Notes: generated from the sequence alone by a model not told the origin. A stretch of 64,000 bases of DNA from Cupriavidus pampae (GCF_914271485.1 NZ_CAJZAG010000008.1:186001-250000), one strand, 5' to 3'; positions 28,679 to 37,460 are shown, counted from the first letter of the stretch. Numbers and translations: made by a program.

Positions 28679-28787
28679 GGCGGGAACGTTGGAGTGGTTC
28701 GACGGCAGACCGTGAGCATAGCGCAGCACGGGCGCGCTGGGGTGGCGAGAACGGTTGCCATCACCGCGGGCCATCATGGCGGGCAAC

Positions 28788-28819
28788 AAAAAGGCAGGCT
28801 GCCGGAGCGAGCCTGCCTT
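28788..28819 (-). terminator. Terminator of the 59-aa secreted protein gene
   Basis: On the minus strand, AAGGCAGGCT-N9-AGCCTGCCTT (28819-28791) is followed by TTTGTTG. The 10-bp stem is perfect. Confidence 0.85.
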
Positions 28820-28868
28820 CGGATCGCGCGGGCGCTGCAGCACCCGTGCGAATGCCTGATGCGAAGAT

Positions 28869-29048
28869 TTACTGCGCGGCCGGTGCCGAGGCAGCCTTCT
28901 TCGCAGCGTGCTTCTTGTGCGATGCCTTCTTCTTGGCGGTCTTCGAGGCAGCGGCCGGTGCGGCGGCGTCGGCAGCAGGCGCCGAAGCTTGTGCGAAAGC
29001 GCCGGTGGCGAACAGGCCGACAACCAGGGCAGCGATCAGTTTTTTCAT
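28869..29048 (-). CDS. Small exported Ala/Lys-rich protein
   Basis: 59 aa. The signal peptide MKKLIAALVVGLFATGAFAQ ends near residue 19-20. The mature part is only about 40 residues of Ala, Lys, His, Ser and Pro (ASKTAKKKASHKKHAAKKA). It has GAGGATTC before the ATG and its own strong terminator, so it is very probably a real short gene. Composition resembles acid-shock proteins (Asr) and histone H1-like tails, but short low-complexity sequence does not prove homology. A role in the periplasm as a buffer or polyanion binder is a guess. Confidence 0.75.
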   Translation of the reverse strand: MKKLIAALVVGLFATGAFAQASAPAADAAAPAAASKTAKKKASHKKHAAKKAASAPAAQ

Positions 29049-29158
29049 GTGCGGAATCCTCGAATTTTGAGTGCAGTCTGGGAAAAATCGACGCGCAATT
29101 TGACGTGTCAGCCACAGAAACGACACCGTCTCGTACCGGGTTGACCACAGGAATGTAC

Positions 29159-29794
29159 CTATTTGTAACGCCGTCTTACGGCTGTCTTTGAGTCAGCCTT
29201 TGCTCCCACCTTTGCTGTCGGGGTGGGGCGCGCTGGCAGGCCGATGGCTGCGGCCTCGACCGCGCAGGACTGCCCCGGCAGCAGGCCGAGCTCGGTCAGC
29301 CGCAGCGCGCCGATGGCCACGCGCACGAGCCGCAGCGTCGGAAATCCCACTGCTGCCGTCATACGCCGGACCTGGCGATTCTTGCCTTCGCGGATCTCGA
29401 GTTCGACCCACGTGGTCGGAATGGCGGCGCGAAAACGGATCGGCGGTTCGCGCGTCCATAGCCAGTCCGGCTCTTCCACGACCCGCGCGCGCGCCGGGCG
29501 CGTGACAAAATCGCCAAGGTCCACGCCACGCCGCAGCCGGGCGAGCGCGGCGTCGTCAGGCACGCCCTCCACCTGCGCCAGATAGATCTTGGCGAGCTTG
29601 TGTTCGGGATCGGCGATGCGGGCCTGCAGCGCGCCGTCGTCGGTCAGCAGAAGCAGCCCCTCGCTGTCGGCATCGAGCCGGCCGGCGGGATAGACATCGG
29701 GCACGTGCACGCAATCGGCCAGCGTGGGCCGCGAAGGGTGCGGCGAAAACTGGCTCATGGTGTTGAACGGCTTGTTGAGGGCAATCAGCGTCAT
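29159..29794 (-). CDS. RsuA/RluE-type pseudouridine synthase
   Basis: 211 aa without an N-terminal S4 domain, like RluE. It starts MTLIALNKPFNTMSQF, has the catalytic-Asp motif GRLDADSEGLLLLTDDG, and then KIYLAQVEG and EIREGKNRQVRRMTAAVGFP. It isomerises a uridine in rRNA; by length and domain loss it is closest to RluE (23S U2457 in E. coli), but the target is not proven. The basic tail (KADSKTAVRRRYK) is variable. Divergent from icd. Confidence 0.9.
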   Translation of the reverse strand: MTLIALNKPFNTMSQFSPHPSRPTLADCVHVPDVYPAGRLDADSEGLLLLTDDGALQARIADPEHKLAKIYLAQVEGVPDDAALARLRRGVDLGDFVTRPARARVVEEPDWLWTREPPIRFRAAIPTTWVELEIREGKNRQVRRMTAAVGFPTLRLVRVAIGALRLTELGLLPGQSCAVEAAAIGLPARPTPTAKVGAKADSKTAVRRRYK

Positions 29795-29908
29795 GGGCGC
29801 AGATTATGCCCGTGCTTGAGCCAGTCACGGCCCGATCGCAGCGGAGCAATATGGCGGCATGGCGCGGTTTGCTGCAAAATGCCTCGCGACGCGAATGAGG
29901 AGACGCTT

Positions 29909-31159
29909 ATGTACCAGCACATCAAGATTCCCGCAGGCGAGAAGATCACGGTCAACGAAGACGGTTCGCTGAACGTGCCGGACCAGCCGATCATCCCGTA
30001 CATCGAGGGCGACGGTACCGGCATCGATATCACGCCGGTCATGCTGCGCGTCGTCGATGCGGCCGTGGCCAAGAGCTACGGCGACAAGCGTCGCATTGCG
30101 TGGATGGAGATCTATGCCGGCGCCAAATCGACGCGCGTGTACGGCCCCGACGTGTGGCTGCCCGATGAAACGCTGGATGCCGTCCGGGAGTACGTGGTCG
30201 CCATCAAGGGACCGCTGACCACGCCGGTCGGTGGCGGCATCCGCTCGCTCAACGTCACGCTGCGCCAGCAGCTGGACCTGTACGTGTGCCTGCGTCCGGT
30301 GCGTTATTTCAAGGGTGTGCCATCGCCGGTACGCGAGCCGGAGAAGACGAACATGGTGATCTTCCGCGAGAACTCGGAAGACATTTATGCGGGTCTGGAA
30401 TGGGCGGCGGAAAGTGCGAATGCGAAAAAACTGATCGCGTTCCTGCAGAACGAGATGGGCGTGCACAAGATCCGCTTTCCCGAGAGTTCGGGCATCGGCA
30501 TCAAGCCGGTGTCGCGCGAAGGCACGCAGCGGCTCGTGCGCAAGGCCATCCAGTACGCGATCGACCACGACCGGCCGTCGGTCACGCTCGTGCACAAGGG
30601 CAACATCATGAAGTTCACCGAGGGCGCGTTCCGCGACTGGGGCTACGAACTCGCGCAGCAGGAATTCGGTGCCGAACTCGTCGATGGCGGGCCATGGTGC
30701 AGGCTGCGCAACCCGAAGACGGGCCGCAACATCGTGATCAAGGACACCATCGCCGACGCGTTCCTGCAACAGATCCTGCTACGCCCGGCCGAATACTCGG
30801 TCATCGCCACGCTCAACCTCAATGGCGACTATATCTCCGACGCGCTGGCCGCGCAGGTGGGCGGGGTCGGCATCGCGCCCGGCGCGAACATGTCGGACTC
30901 GGTGGCGATGTTCGAAGCCACGCACGGCACCGCGCCTAAGTATGCGGGCAAGGACTACGTGAATCCGGGCTCGGAAATCCTGTCGGCCGAAATGATGCTG
31001 CGGCATATGGGCTGGACCGAAGCCGCGGACCTGATCATCGCATCGATGGAACGCGCGATTCTGTCGAAGAAGGTGACCTACGACTTCGCGCGCCAGCTCG
31101 AAGGCGCGACGCAGGTCTCGTGCTCCGGCTTTGGCCAGGTGATGATCGACAACATGTAG
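29909..31159 (+). CDS. icd: NADP-dependent isocitrate dehydrogenase
   Basis: 416 aa, as in E. coli Icd. It contains YIEGDGTGIDITP, the substrate loop FRENSEDIYAG whose Ser is the known site of AceK phosphorylation, ESSGIGIKPVS, NLNGDYISDALAAQVGG and EATHGTAPKYAG. TCA-cycle step from isocitrate to 2-oxoglutarate. The start is ATG 29909, with GAGGAGACGC just upstream; the frame is open before it, but that part is not family-like. Confidence 0.98.
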   Translation: MYQHIKIPAGEKITVNEDGSLNVPDQPIIPYIEGDGTGIDITPVMLRVVDAAVAKSYGDKRRIAWMEIYAGAKSTRVYGPDVWLPDETLDAVREYVVAIKGPLTTPVGGGIRSLNVTLRQQLDLYVCLRPVRYFKGVPSPVREPEKTNMVIFRENSEDIYAGLEWAAESANAKKLIAFLQNEMGVHKIRFPESSGIGIKPVSREGTQRLVRKAIQYAIDHDRPSVTLVHKGNIMKFTEGAFRDWGYELAQQEFGAELVDGGPWCRLRNPKTGRNIVIKDTIADAFLQQILLRPAEYSVIATLNLNGDYISDALAAQVGGVGIAPGANMSDSVAMFEATHGTAPKYAGKDYVNPGSEILSAEMMLRHMGWTEAADLIIASMERAILSKKVTYDFARQLEGATQVSCSGFGQVMIDNM

Positions 31160-31165
31160 CCAGGG

Positions 31166-31918
31166 TCAGCCCTCGACCTTGCGATCGTTCAGTTTCTGAA
31201 CTGGCCGCGCGTTCATGGGATAGAGCCGGCGGAAAGTGTCGAGTTGCGCGGGCGAGATCCGCACGGGCTGCTTGAGCACGCGCCATTGCACGCCTTCGCT
31301 GCAGGGCGGGGTGGTCAGCGAACCGGTGAACGCGTAATACGCGCGCTCGGCCGGCAGGAACGCGCTGGCGTCGAGTGCGTGCGCCAGCTTCACTGACTTG
31401 CCCACGCGCTTCGGCATCGCCGCGAAGATTGGGGCCAGCGCCGCGTTGTCTTCCCCCTCCTCGAACATGACTGCGACCACCGCGAGATTGCCGGCGCCGT
31501 CGCGATGCACGAGGTGCGCCGCCATCGGATAGACCTTGCCAGCGAAGCGCTCTTCGCTGGGTGTATGGAAGTGAATGTTCGCCAGCTGGTAGGCGATGGC
31601 ATCCACGCGGATGCTGCCGCCGTCCCGCACATCGAACTCGACGGTATGGCCGTTATTGACGACCGATGCGGCGCCCGCGGTATAGGCGAAGTCGACCGGC
31701 ACCGGCTTGCCCGTGCTGGTGTCGCGAATATCGATCGGCGATTGCGCATGGCCGAGCTTGCAGGTGGCGTAGGCCGGGTCGAGCTCGGCCCAGTGCTCGG
31801 GCCCGGTCTTGCCGGCATAGCTCCAGTGAGCCGGGCCAGCGTGCTCGCGGCCTTGGGTGGTGCCGAACCAGGCGGCGGTGCCGAGCAGGGCGAGGGAAAG
31901 AATGGTGCGTTTGATCAT
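31166..31918 (-). CDS. Periplasmic alpha-carbonic anhydrase
   Basis: 250 aa. Signal peptide at about residues 1-23 (IKRTILSLALLGTAAWFG). The alpha-class core has the zinc ligands in NIHFHTPSEE and MAAHLVHRDG, the gate GSLTTPPCSEGVQW, and the two Cys (in YATCKLGHAQSPIDI and TPPCSE) that normally form the structural disulfide. It interconverts CO2 and bicarbonate in the periplasm. The start ATG 31918 gives the signal peptide. It converges with icd; the two stops are 6 bp apart. Confidence 0.95.
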   Translation of the reverse strand: MIKRTILSLALLGTAAWFGTTQGREHAGPAHWSYAGKTGPEHWAELDPAYATCKLGHAQSPIDIRDTSTGKPVPVDFAYTAGAASVVNNGHTVEFDVRDGGSIRVDAIAYQLANIHFHTPSEERFAGKVYPMAAHLVHRDGAGNLAVVAVMFEEGEDNAALAPIFAAMPKRVGKSVKLAHALDASAFLPAERAYYAFTGSLTTPPCSEGVQWRVLKQPVRISPAQLDTFRRLYPMNARPVQKLNDRKVEG

Positions 31919-32043
31919 GACAATGCAAATTGGGAAAAATCCGACGCACACTGTCGTGGAACGCGCGTCCTCCCACCTTGCTTCGGCGCAAGAGCCTGTC
32001 ATCTTTAGGAAAAATGCTATCTAAAGCGCTGTGCCAGACAAAC

Positions 32044-32071
32044 AAAAAGCCCGGAGATCTCCGGGCTTTTT
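32044..32071. terminator. Perfect palindromic terminator downstream of the cold-shock gene
   Basis: A 28-bp perfect palindrome, AAAAAGCCCGGAGA and its reverse complement, with no unpaired loop bases in the DNA. It ends the minus-strand csp transcript before the carbonic anhydrase gene. Confidence 0.88.
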
Positions 32072-32166
32072 GCTGGACGCGGGGTCTGATCCCGTTCCGG
32101 TAGCGTACCGCTCCCTCGCATCCAGGGGACCGTCGAGCTCTATGGCCGGTACGGTCGGCGCACGAT

Positions 32167-32373
32167 TTACACGCCGTCCTGAATGTTCGTGGCCTGCTTG
32201 CCCTTGGGGCCCTGGACCACTTCAAACGAGACGCGCTGGCCTTCCTTCAGCGTTTTGAAACCTGCCATCTGGATGGCCGAAAAGTGCGCAAACAGTTCTT
32301 CTTCGCCGTCGTCCGGCTTGATGAACCCAAAGCCTTTGGCGTCATTGAACCATTTGACGATACCGCTTGCCAT
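32167..32373 (-). CDS. Cold-shock domain protein (CspA/CspD family)
   Basis: 68 aa OB-fold protein with both RNA-binding motifs: KGFGFI (residues 13-18) and LFAHFSAI. It begins MASGIVKWFND and ends GKQATNIQDGV. Such proteins bind single-stranded RNA/DNA and act as RNA chaperones. It is divergent from clpS-clpA, as cspD is in E. coli, so cspD is the likely counterpart. ATG 32373 has GGGGGAG 5 nt before it, and that Shine-Dalgarno is buried in a hairpin (32378-32410). Confidence 0.95.
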   Translation of the reverse strand: MASGIVKWFNDAKGFGFIKPDDGEEELFAHFSAIQMAGFKTLKEGQRVSFEVVQGPKGKQATNIQDGV

Positions 32374-32377
32374 AAAC

Positions 32378-32410
32378 TCCCCCAACGAAATAACAGTTTC
32401 AAGCGGGGGA
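32378..32410 (-). promoter_or_regulatory. Hairpin burying the csp Shine-Dalgarno (possible RNA thermometer)
   Basis: On the minus strand, TCCCCC (32410-32405) pairs with GGGGGA (32383-32378), which is the Shine-Dalgarno of csp. A nested GAAA-CTGTTA-TTTC stem (32400-32387) stacks inside, separated by a small internal loop. Folding would block ribosome access. Confidence 0.65.
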
Positions 32411-32764
32411 CAAGGTTCGGACGCAAGCCTCCCGCTCACGGATCCATCCTAGGACGACCTTGTATGCTTTGGCTCGCCGGCCGTGCCTGGATGTGCGATC
32501 GATTTTTCTGGCAAACCAAAAGGCTGTCAAGCTGGCAGATTCCCCACTGGGCGTAGGGTGTGGCGGGATTGAAACGGCTGGCAATGGTACCTTGGAGGCC
32601 GTGCACCGGCGCGCGTCAGGCACGCCGGTTGTGCGAGCTTCGCCGGTGCGAGGCTGCACCAGCAACGTGCGTGGCGTGCGACTTACCGTGCGCTGTCACA
32701 CGCAGGATCGCGGTTAAGATTTTTCGCAGTAGCCGGGTCTTGAATCCGGCGGCTTTTCCCCAAA

Positions 32765-32792
32765 TTGCAGACTTGTGAGTAAGGGTTAGAAT
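32765..32792 (+). promoter_or_regulatory. Candidate promoter directly before clpS
   Basis: TTGCAG (32765-32770), 16 nt, TAGAAT (32787-32792). The clpS ATG begins 7 nt after the -10, about where transcription would start. Confidence 0.5.
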
Positions 32793-32798
32793 AAGGCC

Positions 32799-33125
32799 AT
32801 GGTTACACGGCTGGCGAATACCCCACAACGCGAAGCAGGCACCGTCATCGAACGGCGAGAGCAGCAGCTCAAGCCCCCGGCGATGTACAAGGTGGTCCTG
32901 CTCAATGACGACTACACTCCTATGGAGTTCGTCGTGATGATCCTGCAGCAGTATTTCAGCAGGGACCGGGAGACGGCGACGCAGATCATGCTCACCGTCC
33001 ACCGGGAAGGCAAGGGTGTCTGCGGCATCTACACGAGAGATATCGCGGCGACCAAGGTGGAATTAGTGTCAACCCATGCGCGGCAGGCGGGGCATCCCCT
33101 GCAGTGCGTGATGGAGGAAGCATGA
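32799..33125 (+). CDS. clpS: ATP-dependent Clp protease adaptor ClpS
   Basis: 108 aa. A flexible N-terminal extension (about 25 residues) is followed by the core KPPAMYKVVLLNDDYTPMEF and the N-degron pocket region, ending with VSTHARQAGHPLQCVMEEA. It delivers N-end-rule substrates to ClpAP. ATG 32799. Its stop overlaps the clpA start in ATGA. The gap to the likely promoter is so short that the mRNA may be leaderless. Confidence 0.97.
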   Translation: MVTRLANTPQREAGTVIERREQQLKPPAMYKVVLLNDDYTPMEFVVMILQQYFSRDRETATQIMLTVHREGKGVCGIYTRDIAATKVELVSTHARQAGHPLQCVMEEA

Positions 33126-35419
33126 TTGCGCAAGAATTGGAAGTAAGCCTGCATATGGCTTTCGTCGAGGCCCGCCAGGCCCGCCACGAGTTCATTACCG
33201 TGGAACACCTGCTGCTGGCGCTGCTCGACAATCCCACGGCAGCCGAGGTGTTGCGCGCGTGCGCGGCCAACATCGAGGACTTGCGCACAAGCCTGAAGAA
33301 TTTCATCGCCGACAACACACCGGTGGTGCCAGGCAGCGATGAGGTCGACACGCAGCCGACGCTGGGTTTCCAGCGCGTGATCCAGCGCGCGATCATGCAC
33401 GTCCAGTCAACTTCCAACGGCAAGAAGGAAGTGACAGGTGCCAACGTGCTCGTGGCGATCTTCGGCGAGAAGGACTCCCACGCGGTGTACTACCTGCAGC
33501 AGCAGGGCGTTACGCGCCTGGACGTGGTCAACTTTATCAGCCACGGGATCCGCAAGGACCAGGCCGAGCCGGCCAAGCACGGTGAAGGCAATCCCGAAGG
33601 CGAGGGCGGTGACGGCAAGGAAAGCCCGCTCGAGCAGTACACGCAGAATCTGAACACGCTGGCCAAGGCCGGCAAGATCGATCCGTTGATCGGCCGCGAG
33701 AGCGAAGTGGAGCGCGTGGTGCAGGTCCTGTGCCGCCGCCGCAAGAACAATCCGTTGCTCGTGGGCGAAGCCGGCGTGGGCAAGACCGCGATCGCGGAAG
33801 GGCTCGCATGGCGCATCACCAAGAACGAAGTGCCCGACATCCTCGAGAAGGCGGTCGTGTACTCGCTCGACATGGGCGCGCTGCTGGCCGGTACCAAGTA
33901 CCGCGGCGATTTCGAGCAACGTCTCAAGGGCGTGCTGAAGTCGCTCAAGGACAATCCGAACGCGATCCTGTTTATCGATGAAATCCACACGCTGATCGGC
34001 GCGGGCGCCGCGTCGGGCGGCACGCTGGACGCGAGCAACCTGCTCAAGCCGGCGCTGTCGTCGGGCCAGCTCAAGTGCATCGGCGCCACCACGTTCACTG
34101 AATATCGCGGCATCTTCGAGAAGGATGCGGCGCTGTCACGCCGGTTCCAGAAGATCGACGTGGTCGAACCCACGGTCGATCAGACGGTGCAGATCCTGCG
34201 CGGTCTGAAGTCGCGCTTCGAAGAGCACCACGGCGTGAAGTACGCGGCGTCGGCGCTGACGGCCGCGGCAGAGTTGTCGGCACGGTTTATCACCGACCGT
34301 CATCTGCCGGATAAGGCGATCGATGTGATCGATGAGGCGGGTGCCGCACAACGCATCCTGCCCAAGTCGAAGCAGAAGAAGACTATCGGCAAGGGCGAGA
34401 TCGAGGACATCGTCTCGCGCATCGCACGCATCCCGCCGCAAAGCGTGAACCAGGACGACCGCAGCAAGCTGCAGACGCTCGAGCGTGACCTGAAGTCGGT
34501 GGTGTTCGGTCAGGACCCGGCGATCGAAGCACTGGCATCGGCCATCAAGATGTCGCGTGCGGGTCTGGGCAAGACGGACAAGCCGATCGGTTCGTTCCTG
34601 TTCTCGGGTCCGACCGGCGTCGGCAAGACGGAAGTGGCCAAGCAGCTCGCGTTCATCATGGGCATCGAGTTGCTGCGCTTCGACATGTCGGAATACATGG
34701 AGCGCCATGCGGTAAGCCGCCTGATCGGCGCGCCGCCGGGATATGTCGGGTTTGATCAAGGTGGTTTATTGACCGAAGCCGTGACGAAGAAGCCGCATTG
34801 CGTGTTGCTGCTCGATGAAATCGAGAAGGCGCATCCGGATATCTTCAATATTCTGCTGCAGGTCATGGACCACGGTTCGCTGACCGACAACAACGGCCGT
34901 CGGGCGGATTTCCGCAACGTGATCATCATCATGACCACGAATGCGGGCGCCGAGACCATGAACCGGGCGACGATCGGTTTCACGACCGCGCGCGAGCAGG
35001 GCGACGAGATGGCCGACATCAAGCGCATGTTCACGCCGGAGTTCCGCAACCGTCTGGATGCGACCATCAGCTTCCGTTCGCTGGACGAGGAAATCATCCT
35101 GCGTGTCGTGGACAAGTTCCTGATGCAGCTGGAAGAGCAGTTGCACGAGAAGAAGGTGGAAGCCAGCTTCACCGAGCGACTGCGCAAGTTCCTCGCGAAG
35201 AAGGGCTTCGATCCGCTGATGGGCGCGCGACCGATGCAACGTCTGATCCAGGACATGATCCGCAAGGGGCTGGCCGACGAGTTGCTGTTTGGCCGACTGG
35301 TAAGCGGCGGCAAGGTCGCGGTGGATCTGGACGAGCAGGATCAGATCAAGCTGACCTTCTCCGAGGCCGATCCGGAACCGCCCGAGGCGCCGGAAAGCGA
35401 GCAACGCGCGGAGGCCTGA
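33122..35419 (+). CDS. clpA: ATP-dependent Clp protease ATP-binding subunit ClpA
   Basis: 765 aa. N-domain (residues 1-145, ClpS-binding), then two AAA+ modules with Walker A GEAGVGKTAIAEG and GPTGVGKTEVAK, and Walker B ILFIDEIHTLIG and VLLLDEIEKAH. It unfolds substrates and feeds them to ClpP. The start ATG 33122 overlaps the clpS stop by 4 nt, so the two are coupled. The tail ends PEPPEAPESEQRAEA. It is followed by a strong terminator. Confidence 0.98.
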   Translation: MIAQELEVSLHMAFVEARQARHEFITVEHLLLALLDNPTAAEVLRACAANIEDLRTSLKNFIADNTPVVPGSDEVDTQPTLGFQRVIQRAIMHVQSTSNGKKEVTGANVLVAIFGEKDSHAVYYLQQQGVTRLDVVNFISHGIRKDQAEPAKHGEGNPEGEGGDGKESPLEQYTQNLNTLAKAGKIDPLIGRESEVERVVQVLCRRRKNNPLLVGEAGVGKTAIAEGLAWRITKNEVPDILEKAVVYSLDMGALLAGTKYRGDFEQRLKGVLKSLKDNPNAILFIDEIHTLIGAGAASGGTLDASNLLKPALSSGQLKCIGATTFTEYRGIFEKDAALSRRFQKIDVVEPTVDQTVQILRGLKSRFEEHHGVKYAASALTAAAELSARFITDRHLPDKAIDVIDEAGAAQRILPKSKQKKTIGKGEIEDIVSRIARIPPQSVNQDDRSKLQTLERDLKSVVFGQDPAIEALASAIKMSRAGLGKTDKPIGSFLFSGPTGVGKTEVAKQLAFIMGIELLRFDMSEYMERHAVSRLIGAPPGYVGFDQGGLLTEAVTKKPHCVLLLDEIEKAHPDIFNILLQVMDHGSLTDNNGRRADFRNVIIIMTTNAGAETMNRATIGFTTAREQGDEMADIKRMFTPEFRNRLDATISFRSLDEEIILRVVDKFLMQLEEQLHEKKVEASFTERLRKFLAKKGFDPLMGARPMQRLIQDMIRKGLADELLFGRLVSGGKVAVDLDEQDQIKLTFSEADPEPPEAPESEQRAEA

Positions 35420-35505
35420 AAACAGGGATTGTTCCGCGTTGCCCGGCATAGTGGGCGATAGACGGGCATTTTGTCTGCAGAATGTACATTCCTCGGGCAA
35501 AATAC

Positions 35506-35533
35506 AGGGCGGCAGCTTTGCCGCCCTTTTTTC
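35506..35533 (+). terminator. Terminator of clpSA
   Basis: AGGGCGGCA-GCTT-TGCCGCCCT followed by six T, a 9-bp stem, 87 bp after the clpA stop. Confidence 0.92.
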
Positions 35534-35578
35534 TTTTTGCCTTGTTGCGATCGCAGGATCGCACTGTCCGAGTTTCCG

Positions 35579-36595
35579 ATGTCCTCTCCCGAACGCACGC
35601 GGCTGCGCCGCCTGCTGTTGAAGTCCCTGCCTCTCGGTACCTCGTCGATCGCGCTCGGTTCCCTGTCGTCCGTCGCGTCGCTTGCCCATGCGGAAAGCCC
35701 GGCCAATAGCCGCCCTATCTCGATGGTGCTGCCTTTCCCGCCCGGTGGCAGCGTGGATATCGTGGCGCGCCAGTTGCAGCCCGGACTCAAGACCGCACTC
35801 GGCCAGACCGTGGTGGTCGACAACAAGCCCGGCGCGGGCGGCTTGATCGCAAGCAACACTGTGGCCAGAGCCCGTCCTGACGGCAATACGCTGCTGATGG
35901 CGTTCGATACGCATGCGATCAATCCTTTTGCGTACAAGAACCTGCCGTACGATACCTTCAAGGACTTCACGCCAATCTCGCAGTTGGTGCGTTTTCCGCT
36001 GGTGATCGCGGCAAATCCGGCACTGATGGCGTCAAATGTGCGTGAACTGGTGGATATGGCCCGTGCGCGTCCCGATGGTGTGCGTTATGCATCATCCGGC
36101 ATTGGCAGCCTGAATCAGTTGGCGGCGGAAGCGCTGGCAACTGAAGCGGGCGTTCATTTCCTGCATGTGCCTTACAAGGGCGGTGGCCCGGCAGTGCAGG
36201 CCGTGCTCGCGGGTGAAGTCGATGTGTTCTTCAGCAGCTACGCCGCGGTGCAGGCCCATGTGGCCGCCAAGACCATCAAGGTGCTCGGCGTCACGGGTAC
36301 CTCGCGCCTGAAGCAATTGCCGCAGGTGCCGACCGTCGCGGAGCAGGGTTACAAGGGCTTCGAGGCTTATTCCTGGATCGGTGTGTTCGGCCCGGCCAAT
36401 CTGCCGTCCGACACGGTGATGCGCCTGCACGATGCGCTCGCCAGTTCGATCCGTCAGCCGCGTGTGGTCGAGGCACTGCAGGCGCAGGGTTTCGAGATCG
36501 CGGTCGGTACGCCGGCCGAGCTCGGCAATCTGGTGCGCCACGAGCACGACAAGTGGCAGGCGGTCGCCCGCAAGGCCAACATTCAGTTCGATTGA
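35579..36595 (+). CDS. Bug-family (TctC) periplasmic substrate-binding protein
   Basis: 338 aa. The signal sequence has a Tat-like RRLLLK and a hydrophobic core, with cleavage near SLAHA (about residue 38). The mature protein is typical of Bug/TctC receptors: FPPGGSVDIVARQL, VDNKPGAGGLIASNTVA, YASSGIGSLNQLAAE, VPYKGGGPAVQAVLAGEVDV and PTVAEQGYKGFEAYSW. It captures a small carboxylic acid; no TctA/TctB membrane genes are adjacent, which is common for the very numerous Bug genes of Burkholderiales. ATG 35579 lacks a clear Shine-Dalgarno. A VOC gene follows after 7 bp. Confidence 0.93.
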   Translation: MSSPERTRLRRLLLKSLPLGTSSIALGSLSSVASLAHAESPANSRPISMVLPFPPGGSVDIVARQLQPGLKTALGQTVVVDNKPGAGGLIASNTVARARPDGNTLLMAFDTHAINPFAYKNLPYDTFKDFTPISQLVRFPLVIAANPALMASNVRELVDMARARPDGVRYASSGIGSLNQLAAEALATEAGVHFLHVPYKGGGPAVQAVLAGEVDVFFSSYAAVQAHVAAKTIKVLGVTGTSRLKQLPQVPTVAEQGYKGFEAYSWIGVFGPANLPSDTVMRLHDALASSIRQPRVVEALQAQGFEIAVGTPAELGNLVRHEHDKWQAVARKANIQFD

Positions 36596-36602
36596 TTTCC
36601 CC

Positions 36603-37460
36603 ATGACCCGCGCCGCTGCCCGACTCTCGGAACCGTACGATCACGCCGTCATCATCTGCCAGGACCTCGATGCGGCAGTCGACAACTGGAAGCGACTCGG
36701 CTTCACGCTGACGCCGCGCGGCTATCACACGCTGGGGTCGCAGAACCACTGCATCATGCTCGCGCGTGACTACCTCGAGTTACTGCACGTGACCGCGCCG
36801 ACGCCGAGCCGGCAGTACTACTGGGACGCGCAGCAGCGCGGCGGCGGGTGCGCGGCCACGTCATGCAAGAGCCGCGATGCCTTCGCCACGGCCGCGCGGC
36901 TACGCGAAGCCGGCATCGAGCGCTCCGAGCCGATCGAGTTCTCGCGGCCGGTACGCCTCGATGACGGTAGCGAGCATGCGGCCACGTTTCGCGTAACGGC
37001 GGTCGATGGCGCGCCCGGCGCGCGCTATTTCGTCTGCGAGCACCGTACGCCCGAGTTGCTGTGGCGTCCGGAGTGGATGGCGCACGCCAATGGCGCCACC
37101 GCGATCGCGGCGATGTATCTCGTCGTGCCGGCGGAGCAGGTCGAAGCGGCAGGACAGACCTATGCGCGGATGACTGAAGGTGAGATGTCACCGCTGCGGA
37201 ACGGTGCGGTGCGGGTAGCGATCGACGATGCGGAGCTGGTGGTGACGTCAGCAGCCGCGCTGGCGGCGCAGACTGGCACCGCCGAGATCGTGCGCGAGGA
37301 ACCCGGCTATGCCGCGATCCGGCTGCGCACGGCCGATCTGGCGGTGGCGCGCGCGCACTGGCGCACCGCGGGTGTTGAAGCACGCGACCTCGGGCCGCGC
37401 GATACGCTGATTCCGGCCCACGCCGCGAACGGCGTGGCAATGCTCTTCACGCAGGCCTGA
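36603..37460 (+). CDS. VOC-superfamily glyoxalase-like protein
   Basis: 285 aa. An N-terminal VOC module (DHAVIICQDLDAAVDNWKRL, then GFTLTPRGYHTLGSQNHCIML) is followed by a second, weaker one from about residue 155, as in the Glyoxalase_3 group. The reaction is unknown; families of this type act as lyases, dioxygenases or isomerases using a metal. It starts 7 bp after the Bug gene, so the pair may serve one uptake and conversion route. Its stop abuts the dut stop on the other strand with no gap. Confidence 0.8.
   Translation: MTRAAARLSEPYDHAVIICQDLDAAVDNWKRLGFTLTPRGYHTLGSQNHCIMLARDYLELLHVTAPTPSRQYYWDAQQRGGGCAATSCKSRDAFATAARLREAGIERSEPIEFSRPVRLDDGSEHAATFRVTAVDGAPGARYFVCEHRTPELLWRPEWMAHANGATAIAAMYLVVPAEQVEAAGQTYARMTEGEMSPLRNGAVRVAIDDAELVVTSAAALAAQTGTAEIVREEPGYAAIRLRTADLAVARAHWRTAGVEARDLGPRDTLIPAHAANGVAMLFTQA

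Larger units (their letters stand above)
32374..32798. other. Divergent region between csp and clpS
   Basis: 425 nt without a gene. The csp side holds the Shine-Dalgarno hairpin. The clpS side holds a promoter 7 nt before the ATG. The middle (about 32420-32740) is GC-rich and shows no convincing ORF or structure. Confidence 0.5.

Noticed and set aside
32044..32071. The 28-bp perfect palindrome as a protein-binding operator
   Set aside because: A/T flanks and position after csp make an intrinsic terminator the simpler reading.
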